64,000 bases of DNA, from assembly GCF_001879205.1 (NCBI RefSeq), contig NZ_MLFK01000007.1, positions 720,977-784,976 on the forward strand. The letters run 5' to 3'. Below, piece after piece: positions 8,514 through 18,373 of this stretch (within the stretch, counting starts at the first letter, position 1; each line of letters starts with the position of its first letter). Below the pieces are notes generated by a model. It was not told the origin of the DNA. It saw only the letters and a list, made by a program, of their open reading frames with translations, and did not search any database. Origin of the DNA: Flavobacterium johnsoniae (GTDB taxonomy: Bacteria; Bacteroidota; Bacteroidia; Flavobacteriales; Flavobacteriaceae). The position numbers and the translations under genes were made by a program.

Positions 8514-11500
8514 ATGAAAAATTTTATTTTTAGCTTATTTGTGCTCTTATTACTGCCAGCTTATATGTCTGGGCAGGCACAAGCAATTAAAGGAAAAGTA
8601 GTAGACAGCAGCGGAATGGGAATTCCCGGAGCAATCATTGCTTCATCTGATGCTAGAGCAACTGCTGATGCAGATTTCGACGGAAACTTTACAATCAATG
8701 CAAAACCTGGAGACATATTAAAAGTCTCTATGTTAGGTTTTGATGCAGTTTCTGTACCGGCAACTGCCGCACCAATGACAATTACTTTAAAAGAATCAGG
8801 TGACACTGCTTTAAAAGAAGTTGTTGTAATTGGATACGGTACAAGAAAGAAAATTGATAATACTTCGGCTGTGAGTTCAATCAAGTCTGAAGAAATTACC
8901 AAGATGAAGGTTATGAATGCTTCTCAGGCTATCCAAGGAAAAGCTGCAGGGGTTCAGGTATCTACTTCAGATGCGCCTGGAAGTACTCCTTCTGTTGTAA
9001 TTAGAGGAGCTGGTACAGCATTAGGAGGAAGAAATCCTTTGTATGTTGTAGATGGTATGCCTACTGATAATATCAACAACATTAATACTAATGATATCAC
9101 ATCTTATGAGATTTTGAAAGATGCTTCTTCACTAGCTATTTATGGAACAAGAGGTGCAAATGGTGTAATTATGATTACAACCAAAGCAGGTAAAGGTAAG
9201 CTTACTGTAGATGTTGAAAGTTTTGCTGGATTTAGAACTCCTCTAAAAACTGTAAAAATGGCAAATGCTGACGAATATGTTCGTTATAGTAATGCAGCTT
9301 TTGCTAATGATTTTCCACAAGGGAGATTCTCTGCAAATCAGCCTTATAATACTAATTGGCTTGATGAGATTACAAGAACGGGATCTTACACTCAAAACAA
9401 TATCGCAATCTCGGGATCTTCAGAAAATGTAAAATACTTTTTTAGTGTTGGAAATTATGAAGAAAAAGGAATTTTAAACGGATCTGATTATGGACGTACT
9501 ACTATCAGAAATAATAATGAGTTTAAACTTTCTGAAAAAGTTAAAATAAGCCAGAATTTAAGTGTGAGTACTATAAAAAATACTCCAATGCCTTTAAGTG
9601 CATTTACAAATGCTTACAGACAATCTCCACTGGTTCCTGTACGTTATGCTGATGGAAAATATGGTGTTCCATTTATATCAAATGGTGTAGTAGGAGAAAC
9701 TGGCGCTTCATTTAATAATGTTGGAAATCCTGTAGCTCAATTAGACTATACTAATGAGAAACAGCAAACTGTTATGCTGCAAGGTGGATTAAAGTTAGAT
9801 TATGACATTATAAAATCTTTAAAATTTACTTCACAATTCAATGGAGAATTTTATACTTACAAACAGTATAATTATGTAGATAATATAGCTCTTTGGTCAG
9901 CGGCAGATCCAACTCGTGTAATAGCAGACTACCCAAAAGATTTGAATATAAATACTTTGACAAGAAATAGAGACCAATATTTTAATTGGAACTTGTCTAA
10001 TTATTTAACATATAATAAAGTTTTTGCAGAAATTCATGACGTTGAAGTTACAGCGGGTATTGAGGCAAACGTACAAGGAACAAGAGAAAAGTTGACGATT
10101 GACAGAAAGAATGTAAATGCAAACTCAAATTATTGGTCTTTAAAAGATGTTAATGTTGCAGGTACTGTTACAGGTCTTAAAGATGAGGCTATTAACCAAA
10201 GAAGACTTGCATCTTATTTTGCACGTTTTCAATACAAATTGTTAGACAGATACTTGCTTACAGGTACTGTAAGACGTGATGGATCATCACAATTTGCTGA
10301 AGACAAACGTTGGGGAACATTCCCGTCAGTTGGTTTAGGATGGGTAGTTTCAAAAGAAAGCTTTTTAAGTAATGTAGAACCAATTAATTTATTAAAAATT
10401 AGAGGTTCTTGGGGTAGATTAGGAAATCAAAATGTACCTCTTAATACTCAGTTATTAACTTCCGGATTAGATTATTCAGGTTTAGGTTCTGGTACTACAA
10501 TTAACTCTCAGGTAGACCCAAATTTATCTTGGGAAATTGTTGAAGAACTTTCAGGAGGTTTTGATTTTGAAGTATTGAATAGCAGATTAAAAGGTTCATT
10601 TGATGTGTATGATAAAAATACAACAAATACAATTTTGAATGTTAAGCCATATTCAACATCGGGAATTACAGTAGCTACACCAGCACATATTGGAGAAGTA
10701 TCTAACAAAGGTTATGAAATTTCTTTACGTTGGGATGATAAAATAAATGAGAATTTAAGCTATTGGGTAGGAGGAAATTTTTCTCACAATAAAAATGAGC
10801 TTACCAGTCTTAAAGATGTACAGTTAAATCCAATTATTGGAGGAAGTTTAGGAAATGGTCAAAACACCAAAATTCTTGACAATACCTCAGTAGGACAGCC
10901 ATTAGGTAGTTTCTTTATGTATGAGTACGCAGGTGTAGATCCTTCTAATGGTCAAATGTTGTATTATACAGCTAACGGAAATAAAGTTCCTCAGACAGGA
11001 TTAGACGAACTTAAAGATAAAAAATATGTAGGTTCACTTTTACCAACTTCTAATTATGGAGTTACTCTAGGATTGAATTATAAAAACATTGATTTTTCTG
11101 TGGATGGTTACGGAACAGGAGGAGCAAAAGTGTATAATGGAAAAAAAGCACAACGATTTGGTGGTGAAAATGTAGAAGCTTCTATGGCTAATAATTTTTG
11201 GACGCTTACAAATCCGACAGCTTCTAATCCAGCACCATCTAATGTGACTCCGTTTGCTTCAACTTACTACTTGGAGTCTGCAGACTTCTTTAGAATCAAT
11301 AACATTACTTTAGGATATAAACTTCCACTTAAAGAAGATAAATTTATTAGCTATTGCCGAATTTATGTAAACGCAATTAATCCATTTATTACACAAAAAT
11401 TCTCTGGATTTTCACCAGATGTTGTGTCTGATGGTAAGTTAGTTGAAGGTACTCAAGGGGTTGAGTTAGATGCTTACCCATCATTGAGATCATTTGTAAT

Positions 11501-11522
11501 TGGTGCTAATTTAAAATTTTAA
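8514..11522 (+). CDS. SusC-like TonB-dependent outer-membrane transporter
   Basis: This 1002-residue protein has a signal peptide (about 1-22), a carboxypeptidase-D-like regulatory domain (about 24-95, VVDSSGMGIPGA), a TonB-box-like EVVVIGYGT near residue 102, a plug domain (about 115-235, with DASSLAIYGTRGANGV) and a 22-strand barrel ending in F. Such proteins import oligosaccharides across the outer membrane using TonB energy, with the SusD lipoprotein acting as lid. SusD starts 4 bp after the stop, so the two are translationally linked. The neighbouring enzymes suggest beta-glucan oligosaccharides as cargo, which is an inference. Confidence 0.94.
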   Translation: MKNFIFSLFVLLLLPAYMSGQAQAIKGKVVDSSGMGIPGAIIASSDARATADADFDGNFTINAKPGDILKVSMLGFDAVSVPATAAPMTITLKESGDTALKEVVVIGYGTRKKIDNTSAVSSIKSEEITKMKVMNASQAIQGKAAGVQVSTSDAPGSTPSVVIRGAGTALGGRNPLYVVDGMPTDNINNINTNDITSYEILKDASSLAIYGTRGANGVIMITTKAGKGKLTVDVESFAGFRTPLKTVKMANADEYVRYSNAAFANDFPQGRFSANQPYNTNWLDEITRTGSYTQNNIAISGSSENVKYFFSVGNYEEKGILNGSDYGRTTIRNNNEFKLSEKVKISQNLSVSTIKNTPMPLSAFTNAYRQSPLVPVRYADGKYGVPFISNGVVGETGASFNNVGNPVAQLDYTNEKQQTVMLQGGLKLDYDIIKSLKFTSQFNGEFYTYKQYNYVDNIALWSAADPTRVIADYPKDLNINTLTRNRDQYFNWNLSNYLTYNKVFAEIHDVEVTAGIEANVQGTREKLTIDRKNVNANSNYWSLKDVNVAGTVTGLKDEAINQRRLASYFARFQYKLLDRYLLTGTVRRDGSSQFAEDKRWGTFPSVGLGWVVSKESFLSNVEPINLLKIRGSWGRLGNQNVPLNTQLLTSGLDYSGLGSGTTINSQVDPNLSWEIVEELSGGFDFEVLNSRLKGSFDVYDKNTTNTILNVKPYSTSGITVATPAHIGEVSNKGYEISLRWDDKINENLSYWVGGNFSHNKNELTSLKDVQLNPIIGGSLGNGQNTKILDNTSVGQPLGSFFMYEYAGVDPSNGQMLYYTANGNKVPQTGLDELKDKKYVGSLLPTSNYGVTLGLNYKNIDFSVDGYGTGGAKVYNGKKAQRFGGENVEASMANNFWTLTNPTASNPAPSNVTPFASTYYLESADFFRINNITLGYKLPLKEDKFISYCRIYVNAINPFITQKFSGFSPDVVSDGKLVEGTQGVELDAYPSLRSFVIGANLKF

Positions 11523-11526
11523 TATT

Positions 11527-12990
11527 ATGAAAAAATTATATATATCAATGTTTGTTCTGTCTGGATTACTTTTTTCTGGATGTTCAGACGATTTCTTAGA
11601 TGTAGAACCAACAGAGGCTATTCCTGCAGATCCTAATTTAGTGAATAGCGATGCAGGAGCTACAGGTTTTGTAACTGCAATTTACAATCAATTTTTAGGA
11701 TGGGAAATGTCTTCTTTTGGATGGAATGCCGTTTCAAGTATTATCAGTGATGATGCTGATAAAGGTTCTGACCCGGGAGATGCTGGAGGAGATAAAGATA
11801 TTGTTGATGCTTTAACTTATAACGCTTCAACTCCATCATTTCAGTCTACTTGGAATGCTAATTATGCAGGAATCAACAGATGTAATCAAGCATTAGAGAT
11901 GTTTCCTAAATTAGATAAGGCATCAGCTACTTTAAAAGCAAGATTAGTAGGAGAAACGAAGTTCTTGAGAGCTTTTATGTATTTTACTTTAGTAAAAGGA
12001 TATGGCGGAGTTCCTATTGTAGATCATTTAGCTCTTGTTCCAATTTCTGAAGAAGATAGAAAAATGCAATTAACACGTAAATCACCAGCAGAAGTTTATG
12101 CTTTCATAGAAAAAGACTTAAATGATGCTATCGAAGCTTTGCCTTTAAAATCAGCTTACACTGGAGCAGATGTTGTTAGAGTTTCTAAAGGATCAGCTTA
12201 TGCTTTATTGGCGAAAGTAAGTTTGTATCAGAAAAAATGGCAGGCTGTAATTGACAATTGTGATAAAGTAACGGGGTATTCTTTAGTTTCTGATTATTCG
12301 TTACAATATAAAAAAGAAGGAGAATTTGGTCCGGAATCTATTTTTGAAATTAATGGAGTAGGTTCTACTTCTAGCCCTGGATTTGGAATTGGTAATTATA
12401 CAGTTTCTCAAGCTCCGCGTGGTGCCGGAGGTTGGGGTTGGGGATTCAACACACCAACACAAGGATTAGCAGATGCTTATGAACCAGGAGATGTTAGAAG
12501 AGCAGCTACAATTATTTTCAGAGGTTCAGTTTTATACGATGGAACACCTGTACCATCAACTGTAGCAAATCCAAGATACAACTATAAAGCATATTCATCA
12601 GCTTTTTACAATCAGGAATTTACAGATACAAATCTTAGATATTTAAGATACGCTGAAGTAATATTAATGAAAGCAGAAGCTTTGAACGAATTAGGAGATA
12701 CTTCAAGTGCTATTCCTTTAGTAAATCAAATTCGTAAAAGAGCAGGTTTAGGAGATACTCCTTTTACTTCTCAATCAGATATTAGAAAAGCAATCTATAA
12801 AGAAAGAAGATTAGAATTTGCTTTTGAGCATGACAGATGGTTTGATATTGTTAGAACAGGACAAGCACAAGCGGCTATGGCTGCAGATGGTAAAAATTTT
12901 ATTGTTGGAAAACATGAGTTGTGGCCTATACCAACTTCGTTCTTAAGAGAAGCAAATGGACTTTCTGACCAAAACCCTGGGGGGTATTAA
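11527..12990 (+). CDS. SusD-like surface glycan-binding lipoprotein
   Basis: This 487-residue lipoprotein has a signal ending in LLFSGC with Cys19. The residues after the cysteine, SDDF, match the lipoprotein export signal described for F. johnsoniae, which sends lipoproteins to the cell surface. SusD-family features include the N-terminal helical TPR-like part (RAFMYFTLVKGYGGVPIV near 145) and the C-terminal SusD/RagB region (LRYAEVILMKAEALNELG, ERRLEFAFEHDRWFD). It caps the SusC barrel and binds the glycan. It follows susC by 4 bp; a 16-bp hairpin lies between it and the enzyme genes downstream. Confidence 0.95.
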   Translation: MKKLYISMFVLSGLLFSGCSDDFLDVEPTEAIPADPNLVNSDAGATGFVTAIYNQFLGWEMSSFGWNAVSSIISDDADKGSDPGDAGGDKDIVDALTYNASTPSFQSTWNANYAGINRCNQALEMFPKLDKASATLKARLVGETKFLRAFMYFTLVKGYGGVPIVDHLALVPISEEDRKMQLTRKSPAEVYAFIEKDLNDAIEALPLKSAYTGADVVRVSKGSAYALLAKVSLYQKKWQAVIDNCDKVTGYSLVSDYSLQYKKEGEFGPESIFEINGVGSTSSPGFGIGNYTVSQAPRGAGGWGWGFNTPTQGLADAYEPGDVRRAATIIFRGSVLYDGTPVPSTVANPRYNYKAYSSAFYNQEFTDTNLRYLRYAEVILMKAEALNELGDTSSAIPLVNQIRKRAGLGDTPFTSQSDIRKAIYKERRLEFAFEHDRWFDIVRTGQAQAAMAADGKNFIVGKHELWPIPTSFLREANGLSDQNPGGY

Positions 12991-13001
12991 TCAAAATCTT
13001 A

Positions 13002-13037
13002 AAATCACTTCCCTTAGATCACTAAGGGGAGTGATTT
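13002..13037 (+). terminator. Intercistronic hairpin between susD and the enzyme genes
   Basis: AAATCACTTCCCTTAG (13002-13017) pairs with CTAAGGGGAGTGATTT (13022-13037), 16 bp with one G-U pair and an ATCA loop. No proper U tract follows, so it looks more like an attenuator or an mRNA 3'-end stabiliser than a full terminator. It would allow SusCD to be made in excess over the enzymes. Confidence 0.5.
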
Positions 13038-13060
13038 ATTTATCAATTTAAATTTTTATA

Positions 13061-14434
13061 ATGATTAGAATTTCAGTTTTATTTTTAGCTTTTACTTTTT
13101 TTAGTTGTGGATCAAATGCAGAGAAATCGAAAGGAAATGCAGAAGAAAATACTTCTGGTGTTGCATTAACTGATGAACAGCTTATTGAGGTTGTTCAAAA
13201 ACAAACTTTTAAATACTTCTGGGATTATGCAGAGCCTAATTCCGGTTTAGCGAGAGAACGTTACCATCCTGATGGAGTTTATCCTGAAAATGATGACAAT
13301 ATTGTTACAACAGGAGGTTCTGGATTTGGATTAATGGCATTGGTTTCGGGTATGTCTCAAGGTTATATTACCAAAGAACAAGGGGTGGAGAGACTTAACA
13401 AAATTGCAGATTTTTTAGGCAAGGCAGATCGTTTTCATGGCGCATGGTCACACTGGATCGATGGAAATACAGGAAAAGTAAAACCTTTTGGAACCAAGGA
13501 TAATGGCGGCGATTTAGTCGAAACTTCATTTTTGGTTGCAGGGATGATTACCGTTCGTGAATACCTTAAAGATGGGTCTGAAAAAGAAAAAGCGGTAGCA
13601 CAAAAATTTGATGCACTTTGGAAAGGTGTTGACTGGCAATGGTATACAAATAATAAAAATGTTTTGTATTGGCATTGGTCTCCTTCTTATGATTGGCAGA
13701 TGAATTTTCCTTTAGAAGGTTATAATGAATGTTTGATAACTTATGTGTTAGCGGCATCTTCTCCAACACATACAATCGATGCAAAAGCATATCACGAAGG
13801 ATGGGCTAGAAGCGGCGGAATTGTTTCTGCTAAAACAAAATATAATATTCCTCTAGTTTTAAAACATAATGGAGCCGAAGAATTTGGCGGACCTTTATTC
13901 TGGGCACATTACTCTTATGTAGGTCTGGATCCAAATCAATTGAGTGATAAGTATGCAAATTATTGGGACTTGAATGTAAACCAAACCAAAATCAATTATG
14001 AATATTGTGTTGAGAATCCTAAGAAAATAGACGGTTATGGACCAAACTACTGGGGATTAACAGCGTCTTATTCTAGAAATCCTGATGGTTCAATTGGTTA
14101 TAATGCACACATGCCAAGTAACGATCAAGGTGTTATTTCGCCAACAGCATCAATCAGTTCAATTGTTTATACACCAAAGGAATCACTTGTAGTAATGAGA
14201 AATCTTTACGAAAATCATAAAACAGAAACTTGGGGTAATGCTGGTTTTTATGACGCACTAAGTTTAGGGAATAATTGGGTTGCAAAACGTTATTTAGCAA
14301 TTGACCAGGGGCCTGAAGTTGTAATGTTAGAAAATTACCGTACAGGATTATTATGGAAATTATTTATGAATGCCCCGGAAGTAAAACAAGGTTTAACAAA
14401 ACTTGGATTTAAATCTGGAAAATACGGAATCTAA
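13061..14434 (+). CDS. GH144-like (glycoamylase-domain) glucanase lipoprotein
   Basis: This 457-residue protein starts with a lipoprotein signal (FFSCGS, Cys16; no acidic export signal follows, so it probably faces the periplasm). The rest is one all-alpha (alpha/alpha)6-type domain of the family often labelled glucoamylase or glycoamylase. Marks are TFKYFWDYAEPNSGLARER near 47, a GGSGFGLMAL segment near 85, HGAWSHWIDG near 127 and NGGDLVETSFL near 148. Characterised relatives in GH144 are endo-beta-1,2-glucanases, and a GH3 beta-glucosidase two genes on fits that role. It sits 70 bp after susD and 6 bp before the esterase. Substrate is inferred from family and context. Confidence 0.75.
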   Translation: MIRISVLFLAFTFFSCGSNAEKSKGNAEENTSGVALTDEQLIEVVQKQTFKYFWDYAEPNSGLARERYHPDGVYPENDDNIVTTGGSGFGLMALVSGMSQGYITKEQGVERLNKIADFLGKADRFHGAWSHWIDGNTGKVKPFGTKDNGGDLVETSFLVAGMITVREYLKDGSEKEKAVAQKFDALWKGVDWQWYTNNKNVLYWHWSPSYDWQMNFPLEGYNECLITYVLAASSPTHTIDAKAYHEGWARSGGIVSAKTKYNIPLVLKHNGAEEFGGPLFWAHYSYVGLDPNQLSDKYANYWDLNVNQTKINYEYCVENPKKIDGYGPNYWGLTASYSRNPDGSIGYNAHMPSNDQGVISPTASISSIVYTPKESLVVMRNLYENHKTETWGNAGFYDALSLGNNWVAKRYLAIDQGPEVVMLENYRTGLLWKLFMNAPEVKQGLTKLGFKSGKYGI

Positions 14435-14440
14435 TTTTTT

Positions 14441-15154
14441 ATGAAATATAACTTAAGCTTATTATTCCTGTTTATTTCTGTATTTAGTTTTGCGCAACGT
14501 GAAACGTCGGGAAAAATAAAAACAGTTATTGTAACGAATAATGAATTAGGATACATATTACACAAACCGGCTAATACAAAAGAACAGAAGCCGTTAATCG
14601 TTTTTATTTCAGGTGACGGAGAAAAAGGAACAGATCTTGAAAAAGTAAAAATTCATGGTCCTTTGAAATATTTAAAGACACATGAATTAGATGCTTATAT
14701 TTTGGCTCCTCAATGTAAAGAAGATGAAAAATGGAGTATTGAATCTATTTATGAACTGATTTTAAAAGTTCAGAAAGAGAATAAAATAGATCCTGAGAGA
14801 ATTTATGTTACAGGATTAAGTTCTGGTGGCTGGGCAGCTTGGAATTTAGCACTTTCATATCCTGATAAGTTTGCAGCATTAGTACCAATTTCAGGTTTTG
14901 TTGATTTAATCGAATTAGAAAGTGCTTGTAAAATTGCTAATATTCCAACGAGAATTTTTCACGGATTATTAGACGATGTAGTAAAAGTTGATTATGCAAT
15001 TGCTATTTATAAAGAATTAAAAAAATGCAATGCAAAAGATGTTCAGTTAACCATTTTTGATGATGCAGGACATGACAGCTGGACAAAAGTTTACGACAAT
15101 CCAGAAATTTATAACTGGATGTTTAAACAGAAGAAACAGAATACGAACAAATAA
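14441..15154 (+). CDS. Secreted alpha/beta-hydrolase esterase
   Basis: This 237-residue protein has a signal peptide (1-19, ending SFAQ) and a compact phospholipase/carboxylesterase-type alpha/beta-hydrolase fold. The likely nucleophile is Ser127 in GLSSG (125-129), with Asp178 or Asp179 and His211 (AGHDSW) completing the triad. It is wedged between the GH144-like gene (6 bp) and the GH3 gene (10 bp), so it belongs to the same operon. Within a glycan locus such enzymes remove ester substituents; for beta-1,2-glucans the natural candidate is succinyl groups. That substrate is my inference. A general carbohydrate acetyl or feruloyl esterase is an alternative. Confidence 0.75.
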   Translation: MKYNLSLLFLFISVFSFAQRETSGKIKTVIVTNNELGYILHKPANTKEQKPLIVFISGDGEKGTDLEKVKIHGPLKYLKTHELDAYILAPQCKEDEKWSIESIYELILKVQKENKIDPERIYVTGLSSGGWAAWNLALSYPDKFAALVPISGFVDLIELESACKIANIPTRIFHGLLDDVVKVDYAIAIYKELKKCNAKDVQLTIFDDAGHDSWTKVYDNPEIYNWMFKQKKQNTNK

Positions 15155-15164
15155 ATAAAATAGA

Positions 15165-17465
15165 ATGAAAAACAAATTAGTCTTACTTTTTTTAGGATGT
15201 GCTGTTTTGGGTTACGCTCAAAAAAAGAGCACAAAAAGTACAGTAAAAATTAAACCTAAGTCGGAGTTTGTAGCAGAATTAATGTCAAAAATGACATTAG
15301 ATGAGAAATTAGGACAGTTAAATTTACCAACATCAGGGGATATTACAACAGGTCAGGCAAACAGCTCAAATGTTGCAAAAAATATTGCTGAAGGAAGAGT
15401 AGGCGGTTTGTTCAACATAAAATCAGTACAAAAAATTAAAGAGGTACAAAAAATTGCTGTCGAAAAAAGCCGTTTAAAAATCCCATTGCTTTTTGGTATG
15501 GATGTTATTCACGGTTATGAGACAACATTTCCAATTCCGTTAGGTTTATCTTGTACCTGGGATATGGCCTTAATTGAAAGAAGTGCGCAAATTGCGGCAA
15601 AAGAAGCAAGTGCGGACGGAATCAACTGGACGTTTTCTCCAATGGTAGACGTTTCTCGTGATCCTCGCTGGGGAAGAGTTTCTGAAGGATCAGGAGAAGA
15701 TCCGTATTTAGGAAGCCAGATTGCTAAAGCAATGGTAAACGGATACCAACAACACGATCTTTCAAAAAACAACTCAATCTTAGCTTGTGTAAAACACTTT
15801 GCATTGTATGGAGCACCAGAAGGTGGACGTGATTACAATACTGTCGATATGAGCCATATCAGAATGTTTAATGATTATTTCCCTCCTTATAAAGCAGCAG
15901 TTGATGCCGGGGTAGGTTCGGTAATGGCTTCTTTCAATGAAATTGACGGAATTCCTGCTACAGGAAATAAATGGTTAATGACAGATGTTTTAAGAAAACA
16001 ATGGGGCTTTAAAGGTTTTGTAGTAACTGACTTTACCGGAATTCCAGAAATGATCGAACATGGAATGGGTGATCTTCAAGCTGTTTCTGCTTTATCATTA
16101 AACGCAGGTGTTGAAATGGATATGGTTGGAGAAGGTTTCTTAACAACTTTAAAAAAATCTTTAGACGAGAAAAAAGTAACTATCGAAACAATCGACAATG
16201 CAGTTAAACTTATTTTAGAAGCTAAATATGATTTAGGATTATTCCAGGATCCATATAAATATTGTGACGAGAAAAGAGCTAAAACTGAAATCTTTACTGC
16301 AGACAGCAGAAAAGAAGCCCGCCAGATTGCAGCACAATCATTGGTATTGTTAAAAAATCAAAATCAATTGTTACCACTTAAAAAATCTGGAACAATTGGT
16401 TTAATCGGGCCATTAGCTGATGCTAAAGAAAATATGCCGGGAACTTGGAGTGTAGCTACTAAAATGGAAAATGCTGTTTCATTATTAGCAGGTATTAAAG
16501 AAGTTGCAGGAGCAGGAACAAAAGTTTTATATGCAAAAGGAAGTAATTTAGATTACGATGAAACTTTTGAAACTAATGCAACAATGTTTGGAAAAACGTT
16601 ACACCGTGATGCACGTTCTAAAGAAGAATTATTAGCAGAAGCTTTAAAAGTTGCACAGCAATCTGATGTAATCGTTGCTGCACTGGGAGAATCTGCAGAA
16701 ATGAGCGGAGAATCTAGCAGCCGTACAAATTTAGAAATTCCACAAGCACAAAAAGATTTATTAAATGCGTTATTAAAAACAGGAAAACCAGTTGTTTTAG
16801 TATTGTTTGACGGTCGTCCATTAGTGATTACTGACGAAGAAAAAACAGTTCCTGCTATTCTAAATGCTTGGTTCGCCGGTACAGAAGCTGGTTATGCAAT
16901 TGCTGATGTTTTATTTGGAGATGTAAATCCTTCTGGAAAATTAACATCTACTTTCCCAAGAAGCGTTGGACAGCTTCCAATTTATTATGCTCACAAAAAT
17001 ACAGGAAGACCACTTTCTAATTCTGAAGGAAAATTTGAGAAATTCAGATCAAACTATATTGACGAAAGAAATGAGCCTTTATTCCCATTCGGATTTGGTT
17101 TAAGCTACACTACTTTTGATTATTCAAACTTGAAAATTTCTTCTGATAAAATGAATTTCAGCGGAAAATTAAAAGTAACAGTAGATGTAACAAATACTGG
17201 AAACTTTGACGGAAAAGAAACAGTTCAATTATACATTAGAGATTTAGTTGGGTCAGTAACTAGACCAGTTAGAGAACTAAAAGGTTTCCAAAAAATAACA
17301 CTTAAAAAAGGTGAAAAACAAACAGTGACTTTTGATATCACGGTTGAAGATTTAAAATTTTATAATTCTGATTTACAATTCGTAGCAGAACCTGGACAGT
17401 TTGATATTTTCGTTGGAGGAAATTCAACTGCCGACAAGAAAGTTAGTTTTGAGTTAACTAAATAG
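15165..17465 (+). CDS. bglX: GH3 beta-glucosidase (BglX-like)
   Basis: This 766-residue periplasmic beta-glucosidase has a signal peptide (1-18, LGYAQ), a GH3 TIM-barrel domain (about 35-370), a GH3 C-terminal alpha/beta sandwich (about 400-640) and a Fn3-like tail (about 670-745). The catalytic nucleophile is Asp289 in GFVVTDFTG, and the substrate-pocket motifs HGYETTFPIP, WTFSPMVDVSRDPRWGR and KHFALYGAPEGG are all intact. The acid/base glutamate should lie in the ESAEMSGESSSR stretch. GH3 enzymes of this shape include one acting on beta-1,2-linked sophoro-oligosaccharides in Bacteroides, which matches the GH144-like partner. It ends the first transcription unit. Confidence 0.9.
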   Translation: MKNKLVLLFLGCAVLGYAQKKSTKSTVKIKPKSEFVAELMSKMTLDEKLGQLNLPTSGDITTGQANSSNVAKNIAEGRVGGLFNIKSVQKIKEVQKIAVEKSRLKIPLLFGMDVIHGYETTFPIPLGLSCTWDMALIERSAQIAAKEASADGINWTFSPMVDVSRDPRWGRVSEGSGEDPYLGSQIAKAMVNGYQQHDLSKNNSILACVKHFALYGAPEGGRDYNTVDMSHIRMFNDYFPPYKAAVDAGVGSVMASFNEIDGIPATGNKWLMTDVLRKQWGFKGFVVTDFTGIPEMIEHGMGDLQAVSALSLNAGVEMDMVGEGFLTTLKKSLDEKKVTIETIDNAVKLILEAKYDLGLFQDPYKYCDEKRAKTEIFTADSRKEARQIAAQSLVLLKNQNQLLPLKKSGTIGLIGPLADAKENMPGTWSVATKMENAVSLLAGIKEVAGAGTKVLYAKGSNLDYDETFETNATMFGKTLHRDARSKEELLAEALKVAQQSDVIVAALGESAEMSGESSSRTNLEIPQAQKDLLNALLKTGKPVVLVLFDGRPLVITDEEKTVPAILNAWFAGTEAGYAIADVLFGDVNPSGKLTSTFPRSVGQLPIYYAHKNTGRPLSNSEGKFEKFRSNYIDERNEPLFPFGFGLSYTTFDYSNLKISSDKMNFSGKLKVTVDVTNTGNFDGKETVQLYIRDLVGSVTRPVRELKGFQKITLKKGEKQTVTFDITVEDLKFYNSDLQFVAEPGQFDIFVGGNSTADKKVSFELTK

Positions 17466-17483
17466 TTGGTTTATTGATTAGTA

Positions 17484-17518
17484 AAGAGCCCTTCGTTTGG
17501 TTGACGGAGGGCTTTTTC
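17484..17518 (+). terminator. Terminator after the GH3 gene
   Basis: AGCCCTTCGT (17487-17496) pairs with ACGGAGGGCT (17504-17513) with one G-U pair, followed by a short T run. It separates the SusCD-enzyme unit from the glycerophosphodiesterase gene. Confidence 0.75.
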
Positions 17519-17556
17519 ATAAAAGAACATTTTTTATAAATTATAATTTTAAAATA

Positions 17557-18342
17557 ATGAACACTACTAAAAGACTCAGAATATCACTTTTTTTAACCCT
17601 AACAATAGCTTTTCAATCGTGCTCGGTAAAAGAGAATGCAATAGTAGCACATCGCGGTGCATGGAAGAAAAATAATCTTCCTGAAAACTCTATAGCATCT
17701 TTAAGGCATGCAATTGATTTAAAACTTCCCGGTTCAGAATTTGACGTTTGGAGAACAGCTGATGATTCGCTTGTAATTAATCATGATGCGCATTATAATA
17801 AACTACTTATTGAAGAAACCAATTATGCTGATTTAATAAAGTTTAAACTTTCTAATGGAGAAAAACTTCCAACCTTACACGAATATATTACTGAGGGTAA
17901 GCAAAACAACAAACACACACTTTTAGTCTGTGAAATAAAACCTTCGGAAATCAGTAAAGAAAGAGGAAAAAAAACGGCATTAATGTCGGTTGAAACAATT
18001 AAAAAACTAAAAGCAGATAAAAATACCTGCTACATAAGTTTTGATTACGAAATTCTAAAACAAATTAGAGCAGTTGATCCAAAAACGGTTTTACAATACC
18101 TAGAAGGAAATAAATCTCCCAAAGAAGTAAAAGCGGACAATATTAATGGCGTTGATTATCATTATTCATTCTTTAAAAAACATCCGGAATGGATTAAAGA
18201 AGCAAAAGAGAATAACATTATTCTAAATGCCTGGACAGTTAATGAAGCTGCTGATATGGATTGGATTATTGATCATAAATTCAATTATATCACCACAAAT
18301 GAACCAGAGTTATTAAAGGAAAGATTAAAAGTGAAAAAATAA
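17557..18342 (+). CDS. Glycerophosphodiester phosphodiesterase family lipoprotein
   Basis: This 261-residue lipoprotein (Cys22, AFQSCS) has a GDPD TIM-barrel with its conserved residues: AHRGAW (31-36), the PENS glutamate near 42, EFDVWRTADD near 58 and the catalytic NHDAHYNK near 72. Such enzymes hydrolyse glycerophosphodiesters to sn-glycerol 3-phosphate and an alcohol. I chose the ATG at 17557 because an upstream start would place the signal peptide internally and overlap the terminator. It lies between the GH3 gene and the GH43-like gene, 31 bp before the latter. Removal of phosphoglycerol substituents from a glucan would tie it to the locus; ordinary phospholipid head-group turnover is the alternative. 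Confidence 0.85.
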   Translation: MNTTKRLRISLFLTLTIAFQSCSVKENAIVAHRGAWKKNNLPENSIASLRHAIDLKLPGSEFDVWRTADDSLVINHDAHYNKLLIEETNYADLIKFKLSNGEKLPTLHEYITEGKQNNKHTLLVCEIKPSEISKERGKKTALMSVETIKKLKADKNTCYISFDYEILKQIRAVDPKTVLQYLEGNKSPKEVKADNINGVDYHYSFFKKHPEWIKEAKENNIILNAWTVNEAADMDWIIDHKFNYITTNEPELLKERLKVKK

Positions 18343-18373
18343 TCTTTTAAGCTTTGCAAATACAAAAATAAAC

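Noticed and set aside
17497..17556. Upstream start for the glycerophosphodiesterase gene
   Set aside because: It would begin inside the terminator of the GH3 gene and bury the lipoprotein signal, which begins at the ATG at 17557.
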